A DNA stretch of 64,000 nt from Simplicispira lacusdiani (GCF_003604195.1 NZ_QXGR01000006.1:62001-126000), one strand, 5' to 3'. Positions 17,892 to 27,907 are shown, numbered from the stretch's first letter. The notes: generated from the sequence alone by a model not told the origin. Translations and numbers: made by a program.

Positions 17892-19763
17892 ATGGCGCTG
17901 CTGCAGATTTCCGAACCCGGCCAGTCCCCCGACCCGCACCAACGGCGCATCGCCGTGGGCATTGACCTGGGGACCACGCATTCGCTGGTGGCGGCCGTGC
18001 GCAATGGCGTGGCCGAGTGCCTGCCCGACGATGGCGGCCGGGTGCTGCTGCCCTCCGTGGTGCGCTACCTGGACGGGGGAGGGCGCCAGATCGGTCATGC
18101 CGCCGTGGCCGAGCAGCACGCCGATGCGCGCAACACCATCGCCTCGGTCAAGCGCTTCATGGGCCGGGGGCTGGGCGATATCGCCCATGCCGCGAAGCTG
18201 CCCTACGAACTCGTGGGCACCGGCCAGGACGGCGGTGGCATGGTGGCCGTGGCCACGGCCGGTGGCGTCAAGTCTCCGGTAGAGGTCAGCGCCGAGATCC
18301 TGGCCACGCTGCGCTACCGCGCCGAGGACACCTTCAACGACGACCTGTACGGCGCCGTCATCACCGTGCCGGCCTATTTCGACGATGCCCAGCGCCAAGC
18401 CACCAAGGACGCCGCGCAACTGGCCGGCATCCACCTGCTGCGCCTCATCAACGAGCCCACGGCGGCGGCCATCGCCTACGGCCTGGACAACGCCAGCGAG
18501 GGTGTCTACGCCGTCTACGACCTGGGCGGCGGCACCTTCGACATCTCCATCCTGCGCCTGACGCAGGGCGTCTTCGAGGTGCTGGCCACGGGGGGCGATT
18601 CGGCTTTGGGCGGCGACGACTACGATGCCGCGCTCGCCGACTGGGTGCTGGGCCAGCTTGGCCTGGAGGTGCAGACCCCCGCCGACAAGGCGGCCGCCCG
18701 TTTGGCGGCCCGGGCCTGCAAGGAAGCCTTGACTGCTACAGAAACAGTAGCTTACAGCGCCCGTCTGGCGGGCGTTGATGTGCGATTTGATGTGAAACGC
18801 AGCGATTTCGACGCCGCCACGGCCGACCTCACGGCACGCTCGCTGGCGGCCGTGCGCCGCACCCTGCGCGATGCGCTGCTGGCCCGCGACGAGGTGCAGG
18901 GCGTGGTGCTGGTGGGGGGCTCCACGCGCATGCCGCAGGTGCGCCGCGCAGTGGCCGAGTTTTTCGGCCGCGAGCCGCTCACCAACCTGAACCCCGACGA
19001 GGTGGTGGCGCTGGGCGCCGCCATCCAGGCCAACCAGCTGGCCGGCAACAACACCGCCGGCGACCTGCTGCTGCTCGATGTGATTCCGCTGTCGCTGGGC
19101 ATCGAGACCATGGGCGGTCTGGTCGAGCGCATCGTGGCGCGCAACGAGACCATTCCCACGGCCAAGGCGCAGGATTTCACCACCTACAAGGACGGCCAGA
19201 CCGCCCTGGCCATCCACGTGGTGCAGGGCGAGCGCGACCTGGTGCAGGACTGCCGTAGCCTGGCGCGCTTCGAGCTGCGCGGCATCCCACCCATGGCGGC
19301 GGGCGCGGCGCGCATCCGCGTCACCTTCACGGTCGACGCCGACGGGCTGCTGAATGTGAACGCGCGCGAGCAGATCAGCGGCGTGGAGGCGCGCATCGAC
19401 GTCAAGCCCACTTACGGGCTGAGCGACGAGCAGATTGCCCGCATGCTGCAGGAGGGCTTCGCCACCGCCGCGCAGGACATGCAGGCGCGCGCGCTGGTCG
19501 AGGCCCGCGTGGACGCCGACCGCATGCTGATCGCCACGCAAAGCGCGCTGGATGCGGACGGTGACCTGCTGACCGAGGATGACCGCGCAGCGATCGGCGC
19601 ACGCATGGAGGCGCTGCGCATCCAGATCGCCACCGCCACGGAGGCCGCGGCGCTGGAAGCCGCCACCCAGGCGTTGGCCAAGGACACCGAGCCCTTCGCC
19701 GCGCAGCGCATGAACCGGGGCATCCGCCAGGCGCTGGCGGGCAGGAACGTCCAGAACCTTTGA
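17892..19763 (+). CDS. hscA: Fe-S chaperone HscA (Hsp70 family)
   Basis: 623 residues, close to E. coli HscA (616). The Hsp70 ATPase domain shows [24 protein letters not shown] and [14 protein letters not shown]; the substrate-binding domain follows from about residue 390. With HscB it releases clusters from IscU, recognising LPPVK. A dispersed palindromic repeat is embedded in frame at about residues 281-300, in a stretch that varies in length between species. The start at 17892 was chosen because it follows the 60-base gap after hscB. fdx follows 22 bases downstream. Confidence 0.95.
   Translation: MALLQISEPGQSPDPHQRRIAVGIDLGTTHSLVAAVRNGVAECLPDDGGRVLLPSVVRYLDGGGRQIGHAAVAEQHADARNTIASVKRFMGRGLGDIAHAAKLPYELVGTGQDGGGMVAVATAGGVKSPVEVSAEILATLRYRAEDTFNDDLYGAVITVPAYFDDAQRQATKDAAQLAGIHLLRLINEPTAAAIAYGLDNASEGVYAVYDLGGGTFDISILRLTQGVFEVLATGGDSALGGDDYDAALADWVLGQLGLEVQTPADKAAARLAARACKEALTATETVAYSARLAGVDVRFDVKRSDFDAATADLTARSLAAVRRTLRDALLARDEVQGVVLVGGSTRMPQVRRAVAEFFGREPLTNLNPDEVVALGAAIQANQLAGNNTAGDLLLLDVIPLSLGIETMGGLVERIVARNETIPTAKAQDFTTYKDGQTALAIHVVQGERDLVQDCRSLARFELRGIPPMAAGAARIRVTFTVDADGLLNVNAREQISGVEARIDVKPTYGLSDEQIARMLQEGFATAAQDMQARALVEARVDADRMLIATQSALDADGDLLTEDDRAAIGARMEALRIQIATATEAAALEAATQALAKDTEPFAAQRMNRGIRQALAGRNVQNL
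18732..18790 (+). repeat. Palindromic element copy inside hscA
   Basis: ACTGCTACAGAAACAGTAGC forms the stem, followed by CAGCGCCCG...GGCGGGCGTTGATG, matching the right half of the intergenic copies. It is in frame, encodes part of [16 protein letters not shown], and introduces no stop codon. Confidence 0.7.
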
Positions 19764-19785
19764 CCACGAACACCCGAAGCGAGCC

Positions 19786-20124
19786 ATGCCCGTCATCAAG
19801 ATACTGCCCCACGCCGAGTACTGCCCCGAGGGCGCCGAGATCACCGCGCCCGCAGGCACCTCGATCTGCGAGGCCCTGCTGGAGCACCGCATCAACATCG
19901 AGCACGCCTGCGACATGAGCTGCGCCTGCACCACCTGCCACGTCATCGTGCGCGAGGGCTTTGCCTCGCTGAACGACGCCGAGGAAGAGGAAGAAGACCT
20001 GCTGGACCGCGCCTGGGGCCTGGAGCCGCAGTCGCGCCTGAGCTGCCAGGCCATCCTGGCCGCCAAGGACGTGACCATCGAGATCCCCAAATACACCATT
20101 AACCACGCCAAGGAAAACCACTGA
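19786..20124 (+). CDS. fdx: ISC-system [2Fe-2S] ferredoxin
   Basis: 112 residues, adrenodoxin type. Ligand cysteines Cys42, Cys48, Cys51 (CDMSCACTTC) and Cys87 fall at the same positions as in E. coli Fdx. It supplies electrons for cluster assembly by IscS and IscU. A run of Glu and Asp near residues 64-71 gives the acidic docking face. The stop overlaps the dnaQ start by one base (TGATG), so dnaQ is translated from the same transcript. Confidence 0.96.
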   Translation: MPVIKILPHAEYCPEGAEITAPAGTSICEALLEHRINIEHACDMSCACTTCHVIVREGFASLNDAEEEEEDLLDRAWGLEPQSRLSCQAILAAKDVTIEIPKYTINHAKENH

Positions 20125-20834
20125 TGCGCCAGATCGTTCTGGACACGGAAACCACCGGTCTGTCGGCCGAGACGGGCGACCGCATCATCGAAATCGGCTG
20201 CGTGGAGCTGGTGGCGCGCAAGCTCACGGGCAACAACAAGCACTTCTACCTGAACCCGGGGCGCGACAGCCACGAGGACGCGCTGAAGGTGCACGGCATC
20301 AGCAACGAGTTCCTGCGCGACAAGCCCAAGTTCGAGGCCGTGGCCGACGAACTGCTGGACTATCTGCAGGGCGCCGAGATCATCATCCACAACGCGGCCT
20401 TCGACGTCGGCTTCCTCAACAAGGAGCTGGAGTTGCTGGGGCGGCCGCCATTGCGCAGCTTCGTCGCCGAGATCACCGACACCCTGGCCATGGCCAAGGA
20501 GCTGTACCCGGGCAAGCGCAACTCGCTCGACGCGCTGTGCGACCGCCTGGGCGTGGACAACTCCAGCCGCACCCTGCACGGCGCCTTGCTTGACGCCGAA
20601 CTGCTGGCCGACGTCTACATCAACCTCACGCGCGGCCAGGATGCGCTGCTGATCGCCGACGACGCCACCGACGGCTCGGCCGGCCCGGTGGCGGCCAGCG
20701 TGGACCTGAGCCGCATCGCGCTGCAGGTGCTGCGCGCCAACGACCAGGAACTGGCCGCCCACGAGCAGACCCTGGCGCAGATCGACAAGGCCTCCGGCGG
20801 CAAAACAATTTGGCGATCCGTCGAATCCGCCTGA
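20124..20834 (+). CDS. dnaQ: DNA polymerase III epsilon subunit (3'-5' proofreading exonuclease)
   Basis: 236 residues of the DEDDh exonuclease superfamily. Exo I is DTETTG with Asp7 and Glu9, Exo II HNAAFDVGFLN, Exo III HGALLDAELLADVY with the catalytic His and Asp. The C-terminal 60 residues form the polymerase-binding tail. It proofreads for DnaE. It overlaps fdx by one base, so replication proofreading is here co-expressed with Fe-S assembly, an arrangement I recall from related beta-proteobacteria. Confidence 0.95.
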   Translation: MRQIVLDTETTGLSAETGDRIIEIGCVELVARKLTGNNKHFYLNPGRDSHEDALKVHGISNEFLRDKPKFEAVADELLDYLQGAEIIIHNAAFDVGFLNKELELLGRPPLRSFVAEITDTLAMAKELYPGKRNSLDALCDRLGVDNSSRTLHGALLDAELLADVYINLTRGQDALLIADDATDGSAGPVAASVDLSRIALQVLRANDQELAAHEQTLAQIDKASGGKTIWRSVESA

Positions 20835-20871
20835 AAGCTGTGCCATAATAGAAGGCTGTCGCAACGGCAAC

Positions 20872-20946
20872 GGGTGATTAGCTCAGCGGTAGAGCACTGC
20901 CTTCACACGGCAGGGGTCGCAGGTTCAAACCCTGCATCACCCACCA
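20872..20946 (+). tRNA. tRNA-Val (anticodon CAC), copy 1
   Basis: The acceptor arm GGGTGAT pairs with ATCACCC, with encoded discriminator A and CCA. The D arm is GCTCAGCGGTAGAGC, the anticodon arm CTGCC-TTCACAC-GGCAG with CAC at the anticodon, and the T arm GCAGGTTCAAACCCTGC. A -10-like CATAAT at 20844-20849 lies 23 bases upstream. It decodes GUG, the main valine codon in this GC-rich genome. Confidence 0.97.
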
Positions 20947-20987
20947 CGTTTGCCGACAGCCTCGCAAGCATCTCCAAGGTGCGCGAC

Positions 20988-21062
20988 GGGTGATTAGCTC
21001 AGCGGTAGAGCACTGCCTTCACACGGCAGGGGTCGCAGGTTCAAACCCTGCATCACCCACCA
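20988..21062 (+). tRNA. tRNA-Val (anticodon CAC), copy 2
   Basis: Identical to copy 1 over all 75 bases, 116 bases downstream, with encoded CCA. The spacers differ, so this is a tandem duplication kept identical. Both copies are followed by one terminator and presumably form one transcript. Confidence 0.97.
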
Positions 21063-21070
21063 ATTCCAAG

Positions 21071-21093
21071 CAGCCCCTTCCGGGGCTGTTTTT
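21071..21093 (+). terminator. Intrinsic terminator of the tRNA-Val pair
   Basis: CAGCCCC TTC CGGGGCTG (21071-21088) is followed by TTTTTG, nine bases after the second tRNA. Confidence 0.9.
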
Positions 21094-21111
21094 GTTTGCG
21101 CCGGCAAAAAA

Positions 21112-21759
21112 TCAGTCGGCCGACATGGCCCGCCACAGAATGTGGAAAAGCTCGTCGAACTGCTCGGTCAGCGGGCGCTTCTCGCCACGCACGATGTGCA
21201 TCAGCACCACGCGGCCCATCATGCCCATGAAGACGTCCAGCAGTACCTTGCTGGACACCTGGTTGTTGAGCACGCCGCGAGCCTGGCCGTCCTTGAACAC
21301 GCCAAGGAAGGCGCCCATCAGCTCCGGGCTTTCGTAGATGCCGATGTTCTTGTGCCGCGACACCGGCACGGCGGTGAACATCAGCAGCATCACGGCCGGG
21401 TGCTTGTCCATGTAGTCCAGCGTCACCCAGCAGGTCTTGCGCAGGCGCTCGCGCGCGTCGTCGATACCCTGCAGGTGGTCGATCATGCGCTCGGCCAGCC
21501 GGCCCAGCATGATGTCGAGCATGGCGTAGACCAGCGCCTCCTTGCTGCCGAAATACTTGTAGATGGTCTGCAGCGACACATTGGCCGCGCGGGCGACGTC
21601 GATCAGGCCCACCTCATGGAAGTCGCGGCTCGAAAACAGCTCCAGCACGGCTTTTTCGATGCGGGCCAGGGTGTCGCTGCGCATCCGTGCCATCCGCGTG
21701 CGGTGGTCTTGGGCGGTGGTCAAGCCGGACTCTCTCGGCGCGGGGGATGGGTCTGTCAT
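21112..21759 (-). CDS. TetR family transcriptional regulator
   Basis: 215 residues. The helix-turn-helix (about residues 30-75) contains VGLIDVARAANVSLQTIYKYFGSKEALVYAML, typical of TetR proteins, and the C-terminal ligand domain has several Met-rich helices. It is divergent from a fatty-acid beta-oxidation operon, so it is likely its acyl-CoA-responsive repressor (FadR/PsrA-like role, inferred). The start is ATG 21759; an earlier in-frame ATG at 21783 is possible. A half-site ATTACC upstream of it matches the palindrome before the operon. Confidence 0.85.
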   Translation of the reverse strand: MTDPSPAPRESGLTTAQDHRTRMARMRSDTLARIEKAVLELFSSRDFHEVGLIDVARAANVSLQTIYKYFGSKEALVYAMLDIMLGRLAERMIDHLQGIDDARERLRKTCWVTLDYMDKHPAVMLLMFTAVPVSRHKNIGIYESPELMGAFLGVFKDGQARGVLNNQVSSKVLLDVFMGMMGRVVLMHIVRGEKRPLTEQFDELFHILWRAMSAD

Positions 21760-21935
21760 GGAAATTGATATTACCAAATGCATGCATCGGCAGTAAAAAC
21801 GAACTGCGTCAGCTTGTCTTCCTGACGGGCTATGGTCAAGATGGCGACTGTTGCGGCACCCCTTTGCATACGGAGTATTAACGGTGTCGCCCCTGTGGAC
21901 AGGCTGGTGATTGGCGTTCTTGCAGCAGGTATGTG

Positions 21936-21955
21936 AAGGTAATTTTAATTACCTT
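21936..21955. promoter_or_regulatory. Perfect palindrome, candidate operator of the TetR regulator
   Basis: AAGGTAAT-TTTA-ATTACCTT, eight-base arms, lies 60 bases before the first beta-oxidation gene. The half-site ATTACC recurs at 21770-21775 next to the regulator start. The rest of the 256-base gap (21760-22015) contains no gene. Confidence 0.55.
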
Positions 21956-22015
21956 TTCCTTTGCGGGCAGTCGGGCCAGCCTTTTTTGAACGCTATCACT
22001 TGAGGATCTGACCCC

Positions 22016-23170
22016 GTGGCAATACAGAATTTCGCCCCCGCCTGGATGACCGAAGAGCACCAGATGCTGTACGACTCCGCCAGCCGTTTCTTCAAGGAGC
22101 AATGGGCTCCCAAGGACGAGGCCTGGCGCCAGGCCGGAATGATGGACCGCCAGGCTTGGGAGGAAGCCGGGGACAACGGTTTCCTGTGCGCTTCGATGCC
22201 CGAGGCTTATGGCGGCGCGGGCGGCGATTTCGGCCATGAGGCTGCGTTGATCCTGGCCCAGGGCGCGGCGGGTATTGCCGGATTCGGCGGTTCGCTGCAC
22301 TCGGGCATCGTGGCGCCCTACATCCTGCACCATGGCACCGAAGAGCAGAAAAAGCGCTGGCTGCCGCGCCTGGCCACGGGCGAGCTGATCGGCGCCATCG
22401 CCATGACCGAGCCCGGCACGGGCTCGGACCTGCAGGGCGTGCGCACCACGGCCATCAAGGAAGGCGACAGCTACCGCATCAACGGCAGCAAGACCTTCAT
22501 CACCAACGGCCAACTGGCCAACCTCGTCATCGTGGTCTGCAAGACCAACAAGGACCAGGGCGCGCAGGGCATGTCGCTGATGGTGGTCGAGACCGATGTG
22601 GTGCAGGGCTTCCGCCGGGGGCGCAACCTCGACAAGCTGGGCATGGATGCGCAGGACACCTCGGAGCTGTTCTTCGACGACGTGGTGGTGCCTGCCTCCA
22701 ACCTGCTGGGCGGGCAAGAGGGCATGGGTTTCATTCAGCTCATGCAGGAGCTGCCCCAGGAGCGCCTGATCGTGGCCGTGGCAGGCATCGCCGCCATGGA
22801 ACTGGCCATGAAGGAAACCCTGGCCTACACCAAGGAGCGCCAGGCCTTTGGCAAGCCCATCTTTGCTTTCCAGAACACGCGCTTCAAGCTGGCCGAGTGC
22901 CAGGCGCTGCTGATGGCCTCGCGCGCGCTGGTCGATGCGGCCATGGTGGCGCACCTGAAGGGCGAGCTGGGCGTGGACCGCGCGGCGCTCATCAAGTACT
23001 GGATCAGCGACAACCAGTGCAAGCTGATCGACGAATGCCTGCAGCTGTTTGGCGGCTACGGTTACATGAAGGAATACCCCATCGCCCGCCTGTATGCCGA
23101 TGCCCGCGTGCAGCGCATCTACGGCGGTACCAACGAAATCATGAAGGAGCTGGCCTCGCGCTTCCTGTGA
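22016..23170 (+). CDS. Acyl-CoA dehydrogenase (long-chain/isovaleryl type)
   Basis: 384 residues, full-length FAD enzyme. Family signatures are AIAMTEPGTGSDLQGVRT and LQLFGGYGYMKEYPIARLYADARVQRIYGGTNEI. The C-terminal catalytic Glu of short- and medium-chain enzymes is Gly here (YGGT). Glu249 in the helix-G motif PQERL is instead at the position used by long-chain and isovaleryl-CoA dehydrogenases, which suggests that substrate class. It introduces the alpha-beta double bond, passing electrons to ETF. The start is GTG at 22016. It is the first gene of the beta-oxidation operon. Confidence 0.92.
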   Translation: MAIQNFAPAWMTEEHQMLYDSASRFFKEQWAPKDEAWRQAGMMDRQAWEEAGDNGFLCASMPEAYGGAGGDFGHEAALILAQGAAGIAGFGGSLHSGIVAPYILHHGTEEQKKRWLPRLATGELIGAIAMTEPGTGSDLQGVRTTAIKEGDSYRINGSKTFITNGQLANLVIVVCKTNKDQGAQGMSLMVVETDVVQGFRRGRNLDKLGMDAQDTSELFFDDVVVPASNLLGGQEGMGFIQLMQELPQERLIVAVAGIAAMELAMKETLAYTKERQAFGKPIFAFQNTRFKLAECQALLMASRALVDAAMVAHLKGELGVDRAALIKYWISDNQCKLIDECLQLFGGYGYMKEYPIARLYADARVQRIYGGTNEIMKELASRFL

Positions 23171-23210
23171 TGCCAGACCTGTCCATCTACTCATTTATCA
23201 AGGAGCTTCC

Positions 23211-24416
23211 ATGACCGAAGCCTATATTTACGACGCCGTGCGCACTCCGCGCGGCAAGGGCAAGAAGGACGGCAGCCTGCACCAGGCCACGCCCGTGTGG
23301 CTGCTGCGCACGCTGCTGCAGGCGCTGCAGGCGCGCAACCGGCTCGACACCGCGCTGGTCGATGACCTCGTGCTGGGCTGCGTCACGCCCGTGGGCGAGC
23401 AGGGTGCCGACATTGCCCGCACCGCCGTGCTGGACGCGGGCTGGGCACAAACCGTGGCGGGCGTGACGCAGTCGCGCTTCTGCGCCTCGGGACTGGAGTC
23501 CGTCAACCTGGCCACGGCCAAGATCATGTCGGGCATGGAAGACATGGTCGTCGCGGGCGGTGTGGAATCCATGAGCCGCTGGGCCATGGGCAGCGATGGC
23601 GGCGCCTGGGTGATGGACCCGCGCGTCAACAGCGGCACGGCCTTCATTCCGCAGGGCATCAGCGCCGACCTGATCGCCACGCTCGAAGGTTTTGGCCGTG
23701 CCGATCTGGACGGCTTTGCCGCCGAGTCGCACCGCCGCGCCGCGCAGGCCCAGGCCGAAGGGCGCTTTGCGCGCTCCATCGTTCCGGTCAAGGACATCAA
23801 CGGCTTGGTGATGCTGGACCGCGACGAGACCGTGCGCCCCGGCACTTCGGTCGAGTCGCTGGCCAAGCTCAACCCCTCGTTCGAGATGATGGGCAGCATG
23901 GGCTTTGATTCCACCGCGCTGGACAAGTACACCACCATCGAAAAAATCCACCACCACCACCACGCGGGCAACTCCTCGGGCATCGTCGATGGCGCGGCGC
24001 TGATGTTGCTGGGCAGCAAGGCGGCGGGCGAGAAGGCGGGCCTCAAGCCCCGCGCCAAGGTGCGCATGTGCTCCGTCATCGGCTCCGAGCCCACCATCAT
24101 GCTGACCGGCCCCACGCCTGCCGTGCGCAAGGCCCTGGCCAAGGCGGGCATGGCGGTGTCGGACATCGACCTGTGGGAGGTGAACGAGGCCTTTGCCACT
24201 GTGCCCATGAAGACAGCGCGCGACCTGGGCGTGTCGCTCGATCGCGTGAACGTCAACGGCGGCGCCATTGCCATGGGCCACCCCCTGGGCGCCACGGGCG
24301 CCATCATCCTGGGCACGGCGCTGGACGAGCTGGAGCGCACCGGCAAGTCCACGGCCCTGGCCACCCTGTGCGTCGGTGCCGGCATGGGCATCGCCACCAT
24401 CATCGAACGCGTTTGA
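23211..24416 (+). CDS. fadA: Acetyl-CoA C-acyltransferase (3-ketoacyl-CoA thiolase)
   Basis: 401 residues. Active-site Cys91 lies in [12 protein letters not shown], His357 in GHPLGATG and Cys387 in LCVGAGMG, the complete thiolase triad. It cleaves 3-ketoacyl-CoA to acetyl-CoA and a shortened acyl-CoA. AAGGAG (23200-23205) precedes the ATG. A natural run of five histidines occurs near residue 247 ([10 protein letters not shown]), where relatives as I recall carry one or two. fadB follows 13 bases later; the two probably form the trifunctional complex. Confidence 0.93.
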   Translation: MTEAYIYDAVRTPRGKGKKDGSLHQATPVWLLRTLLQALQARNRLDTALVDDLVLGCVTPVGEQGADIARTAVLDAGWAQTVAGVTQSRFCASGLESVNLATAKIMSGMEDMVVAGGVESMSRWAMGSDGGAWVMDPRVNSGTAFIPQGISADLIATLEGFGRADLDGFAAESHRRAAQAQAEGRFARSIVPVKDINGLVMLDRDETVRPGTSVESLAKLNPSFEMMGSMGFDSTALDKYTTIEKIHHHHHAGNSSGIVDGAALMLLGSKAAGEKAGLKPRAKVRMCSVIGSEPTIMLTGPTPAVRKALAKAGMAVSDIDLWEVNEAFATVPMKTARDLGVSLDRVNVNGGAIAMGHPLGATGAIILGTALDELERTGKSTALATLCVGAGMGIATIIERV

Positions 24417-24429
24417 ACGAGGCGAACCC

Positions 24430-26577
24430 ATGACACAGCAAGATTCCGTCACTTTCGAAGTGGACGCCAGCGCCGTGGGTCTGGTCACTTTCGACCAGCC
24501 CGGCCGCGCCATGAACGTGCTCACGCCCGAACTGCTGGGCCGCTTTGCCACGCTGCTCGAACGCCTGGAGAAGGAAGAGGGCCTCAAGGGGCTGGTGCTC
24601 ACCTCGGGCAAGTCCAGCTTCATCGCCGGCGCCGACATCGACCAGCTGAGCCAGATCACCACGGTGGAGCAGGCTTTCCAGCTGGGCGAGGAGCTCAAGG
24701 CCCTGTTGCGCCGCATGGAGAAATGCGGCAAGCCCGTGGTGGCAGCCCTCAACGGCACCACGCTCGGCGGCGGCCTGGAGCTGGCACTGGCTTGCCACGC
24801 CCGCTTTGCCATCGACGACCCCAGGGCCAAGATCGGCCTGCCTGAGGTCAAGCTGGGCCTGTTGCCCGGTGCCGGTGGCACGCAGCGCCTGCCGCGCCTG
24901 ATCGGCATCCAGAAGAGCTTCGAGCTCATCACGCAGGGCACGGAGCTGAGTCCCGCCAAGGCCAAGGGCCTGGGCATCGTCAACGAGCTGGCTGCCTCGC
25001 GCGAAGAACTGCTGCAAAAGGCGCGTGACTGGTGCCTGGCCAATCCCAAGCCCGTGCAGCCCTGGGACGCCAAGGGCTTCCGCATCCCCGGCGGCGACAG
25101 CAAGAGCCCGTCCGTGGTGCAGATGCTGGCCATCGCCCCCTCCATGGCCAACGCCAAGGCCCATGGCAACTACCCGGCCATCACGCACATCATGAGCTGC
25201 CTGTTCGAGGGCTGCCTGCTCGACATCGACAACGCGCTGCAGGTCGAGTCGCGCTACTTCGCCGCCTGCATCGTCTCGCAGGTCAGCAAGAACATGATCG
25301 GTACGCTGTGGTACCAGCTCAATGCCATCAAGAAGGGCCAGTCGCGCCCCGCGAACCAGCCGCAGGGCAAGGTCAAAAAGGTCGGCATCCTGGGTGCGGG
25401 CATGATGGGTGCGGGCATTGCCTACGTCTCGGCCAAGGCCGGCATCGACGTGGTGCTGCTCGATACCACGCAGGAGAACGCCGACAAGGGCAAGGCCTAC
25501 TCGCAAGGTCTGCTGGACAAGGCGCTGTCGCGCGGCAGGACCACGCCGGACAAGCGCGACGCGCTGCTCGCGCGCATCCTGCCGACCACGCGTTACGAAG
25601 ACCTGCAGGGTTGCGATCTGGTGATTGAGGCCGTGTTCGAGGACCGCGCCATCAAGGCGGAATGCACGCGCAAGGCCGAGGCAGTCATCCTGCCGGATGC
25701 CGTGTATGCCTCCAACACCTCCACGCTGCCGATCACGGGCCTGGCCCAGGCCAGTGGCCGGCCAGAGAATTTCATCGGTCTGCACTTCTTCTCTCCCGTG
25801 GACAAGATGCCGCTGGTCGAGATCATCGTGGGCGAGAAGACCTCGGACGCCACGCTGGCGCGCGGTTTTGACTACGTGTTGCAGATCGGCAAGACCCCCA
25901 TCGTGGTCAATGACAGCCGGGGCTTCTACACCTCGCGTGTCTTCGCCACCTATGTGATGGAGGGCCTGGCCATGCTGGCCGAGGGCGTGCATCCGCGCTC
26001 CATCGAGGTGGCGGGCGTCAAGGCGGGCATGCCCATGCCGCCGCTCGCCCTGCAGGACGAGGTGTCGCTGAGCCTGTCGCTGCACATCAGCGACCAGACG
26101 CGCCGCGATCTGGAAGCTGAAGGCAAGAGCTACCCCGAGCACCCCGGCGAGGCCGTGTTGCGCACGCTGTGCGCCGACAAGGGCCGTGTTGGCAAGAAGG
26201 CTGGCAAGGGCTTTTACGACTACAACGGCAAGGAGAAGAGCCTGTGGCCGGAGCTGACCACGCTGTTCCCGCCACGCGCCGACCAGCCCACGCAGCAAGA
26301 GCTGGTGGACCGGCTGATGTTCATCCAGGCCAACGAGGCCGCGCGCTGCTTCGAGGAAAACGTGGTGCGTTCGGTGGCCGATACCAATATCGGTTCCATC
26401 TTCGGCTGGGGCTTTGCGCCGCACCAGGGTGGGGCGTTGCAGTTCATCAACGCCATGGGCGTACCGCGCTTCGTCGAGCGCTCGCGTGAACTGGCACGGC
26501 AGCATGGCGCGCGCTTTGAGCCCGCGGCCATTCTGGTCCAGATGGCACAGGACAACCGGAGGTTCGAGGATGCGTGA
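24430..26577 (+). CDS. fadB: FadB-like enoyl-CoA hydratase/3-hydroxyacyl-CoA dehydrogenase
   Basis: 715 residues. The N-terminal crotonase domain (1-190) contains [12 protein letters not shown] and [17 protein letters not shown] Rossmann NAD domain begins at [12 protein letters not shown] (about 319-329), then dehydrogenase domains with [17 protein letters not shown] carrying the catalytic His. It catalyses hydration and NAD-dependent oxidation in beta-oxidation. The start at 24430 follows GAGGCGAA; the in-frame extension from 24268 overlaps fadA and is rejected. The 3' end overlaps the next dehydrogenase by eight bases. Confidence 0.93.
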   Translation: MTQQDSVTFEVDASAVGLVTFDQPGRAMNVLTPELLGRFATLLERLEKEEGLKGLVLTSGKSSFIAGADIDQLSQITTVEQAFQLGEELKALLRRMEKCGKPVVAALNGTTLGGGLELALACHARFAIDDPRAKIGLPEVKLGLLPGAGGTQRLPRLIGIQKSFELITQGTELSPAKAKGLGIVNELAASREELLQKARDWCLANPKPVQPWDAKGFRIPGGDSKSPSVVQMLAIAPSMANAKAHGNYPAITHIMSCLFEGCLLDIDNALQVESRYFAACIVSQVSKNMIGTLWYQLNAIKKGQSRPANQPQGKVKKVGILGAGMMGAGIAYVSAKAGIDVVLLDTTQENADKGKAYSQGLLDKALSRGRTTPDKRDALLARILPTTRYEDLQGCDLVIEAVFEDRAIKAECTRKAEAVILPDAVYASNTSTLPITGLAQASGRPENFIGLHFFSPVDKMPLVEIIVGEKTSDATLARGFDYVLQIGKTPIVVNDSRGFYTSRVFATYVMEGLAMLAEGVHPRSIEVAGVKAGMPMPPLALQDEVSLSLSLHISDQTRRDLEAEGKSYPEHPGEAVLRTLCADKGRVGKKAGKGFYDYNGKEKSLWPELTTLFPPRADQPTQQELVDRLMFIQANEAARCFEENVVRSVADTNIGSIFGWGFAPHQGGALQFINAMGVPRFVERSRELARQHGARFEPAAILVQMAQDNRRFEDA

Positions 26578-27736
26578 CAAGGCACTGAGCGGCGTTTACG
26601 TCGACTACTTCAACGAAACGCATGGCATGGTGCGCGACACCATGCGCCGCTTCGTCAACGAGGCCGTCAAGCCGCACATCGATGAATGGGAAGAGTCGGG
26701 TACTTTCCCGCGCGAGATCTACCAGCAGGCGGGTGGCCTGGGCTTGCTGAGCATCGGCCATCCGACCGAGTTTGGCGGCTCTGGCGAGCAGGATGTGTTC
26801 CTGAAGGTGGCTGCCAGCGAGGAACTGATGCGCAGCGGCTCGGGCGGCTTCGTCGCCAGCCTGGGCTCGCTGGACATTGGCCTGCCGCCGGTCTGGCGCA
26901 CGGGCTCGGATGCACTGAAGGCACGCATCGTGCCGCAGGTGCTCGCGGGCGAGAAGATCATCGCCCTGGCGATCACCGAGCCCAGCGGCGGCTCGGACGT
27001 GGCCAACCTCAAGACCCGCGCGGTGCGTGATGGCGACCACTATGTGGTCAACGGCTCCAAGACCTTCATTACCTCGGGCATGCGCGCCGACTACTACACG
27101 GTGGCCGTGCGCACGGGTGAAGCGGGCTTTGGCGGCGTTTCGCTGCTGCTCATCGAGAAGGACACTCCGGGCTTCACCGTGGGGCGCAACCTGAAGAAGA
27201 TGGGCTGGTGGGCGTCCGATACGGCCGAGCTGTTCTTCCAGGACTGCCGCGTGCCCGCGGAAAACCTGCTGGGGCCGGAGAACTCGGGCTTCTTCACCAT
27301 CATGGCCAACTTCCAGGCCGAGCGCCTGAGCCTGGCCATCATGGCCTACATGACGGCCCAGCTCGCGCTGGAGCAATGCCTGGCCTACGTGAAAGAGCGC
27401 ACCACCTTCGGCAAGCCGCTGTCCAAGCACCAGGTCATCCGCCACAAGCTAGCCGAGATGGCCACGCAGGTGAACGTGGCGCGCGAGTACACCTACCGCT
27501 GCGCCGCGCGCATGCAGGCGGGCGAGTCGGCGATCGCCGAGGTCTCCATGGCCAAGAACTTCGCCACCTCCGTCTCCACCATGGTGACCGACGAGGCGGT
27601 GCAGATCTTCGGCGGCATGGGCTACATGCGCGAGTCGCTGGTCGAGCGCCTGTACCGCGACAACCGCATCCTGTCGATCGGTGGCGGCACGCACGAGATC
27701 ATGAACGAGATCATTTCCAAGCAATTGGGGTTATAG
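26570..27736 (+). CDS. Second acyl-CoA dehydrogenase
   Basis: 388 residues. ALAITEPSGGSDVANLKT, SKTFITSGMRADYYT and EAVQIFGGMGYMRESLVERLYRD are acyl-CoA dehydrogenase signatures. As in the other dehydrogenase of this operon, the helix-G Glu251 (FQAERL) is present and the C-terminal Glu is replaced (GGGTHE), so it is also of the long-chain/isovaleryl class. The ATG at 26570 overlaps the fadB stop by eight bases, implying coupled translation. Two such enzymes in one operon suggest different chain lengths or branched substrates. Confidence 0.91.
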   Translation: MRDKALSGVYVDYFNETHGMVRDTMRRFVNEAVKPHIDEWEESGTFPREIYQQAGGLGLLSIGHPTEFGGSGEQDVFLKVAASEELMRSGSGGFVASLGSLDIGLPPVWRTGSDALKARIVPQVLAGEKIIALAITEPSGGSDVANLKTRAVRDGDHYVVNGSKTFITSGMRADYYTVAVRTGEAGFGGVSLLLIEKDTPGFTVGRNLKKMGWWASDTAELFFQDCRVPAENLLGPENSGFFTIMANFQAERLSLAIMAYMTAQLALEQCLAYVKERTTFGKPLSKHQVIRHKLAEMATQVNVAREYTYRCAARMQAGESAIAEVSMAKNFATSVSTMVTDEAVQIFGGMGYMRESLVERLYRDNRILSIGGGTHEIMNEIISKQLGL

Positions 27737-27742
27737 AGAACG

Positions 27743-27857
27743 ACCCCCTGTGGCGCTGCGCGCCTTCCCCCTTCTCTCGCAAAGCTGTGCTTTGCGGGAA
27801 GGGGGACGCCGCCAGTGCGGCGGGGCGGCCCTTGCACGGCGGCCGCTGGCCTGCGCA
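27743..27857. repeat. Long hairpin intergenic element, copy 2
   Basis: Nearly identical to 6211-6330 outside the loop-proximal stem. CCCCCTTC (27767-27774) pairs with GAAGGGGG (27798-27805); inner CGCAAAG (27778-27784) pairs with CTTTGCG (27790-27796), loop CTGTG. Three of seven inner base pairs differ from copy 1 with both strands changed. It starts six bases after a stop codon. Confidence 0.8.
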
Positions 27858-27907
27858 GCGTTGAATGCAAGCGCAAGGGAACGGTACAAAAAAATGGGTG
27901 AAATCGA

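Noticed and set aside
17190..20870. A 1226-codon open frame on the minus strand opposite hscB-hscA-fdx-dnaQ
   Set aside because: It is the antisense shadow of GC-rich genes with strong third-position bias; the product is His/Gln/Arg/Gly-rich and low complexity.
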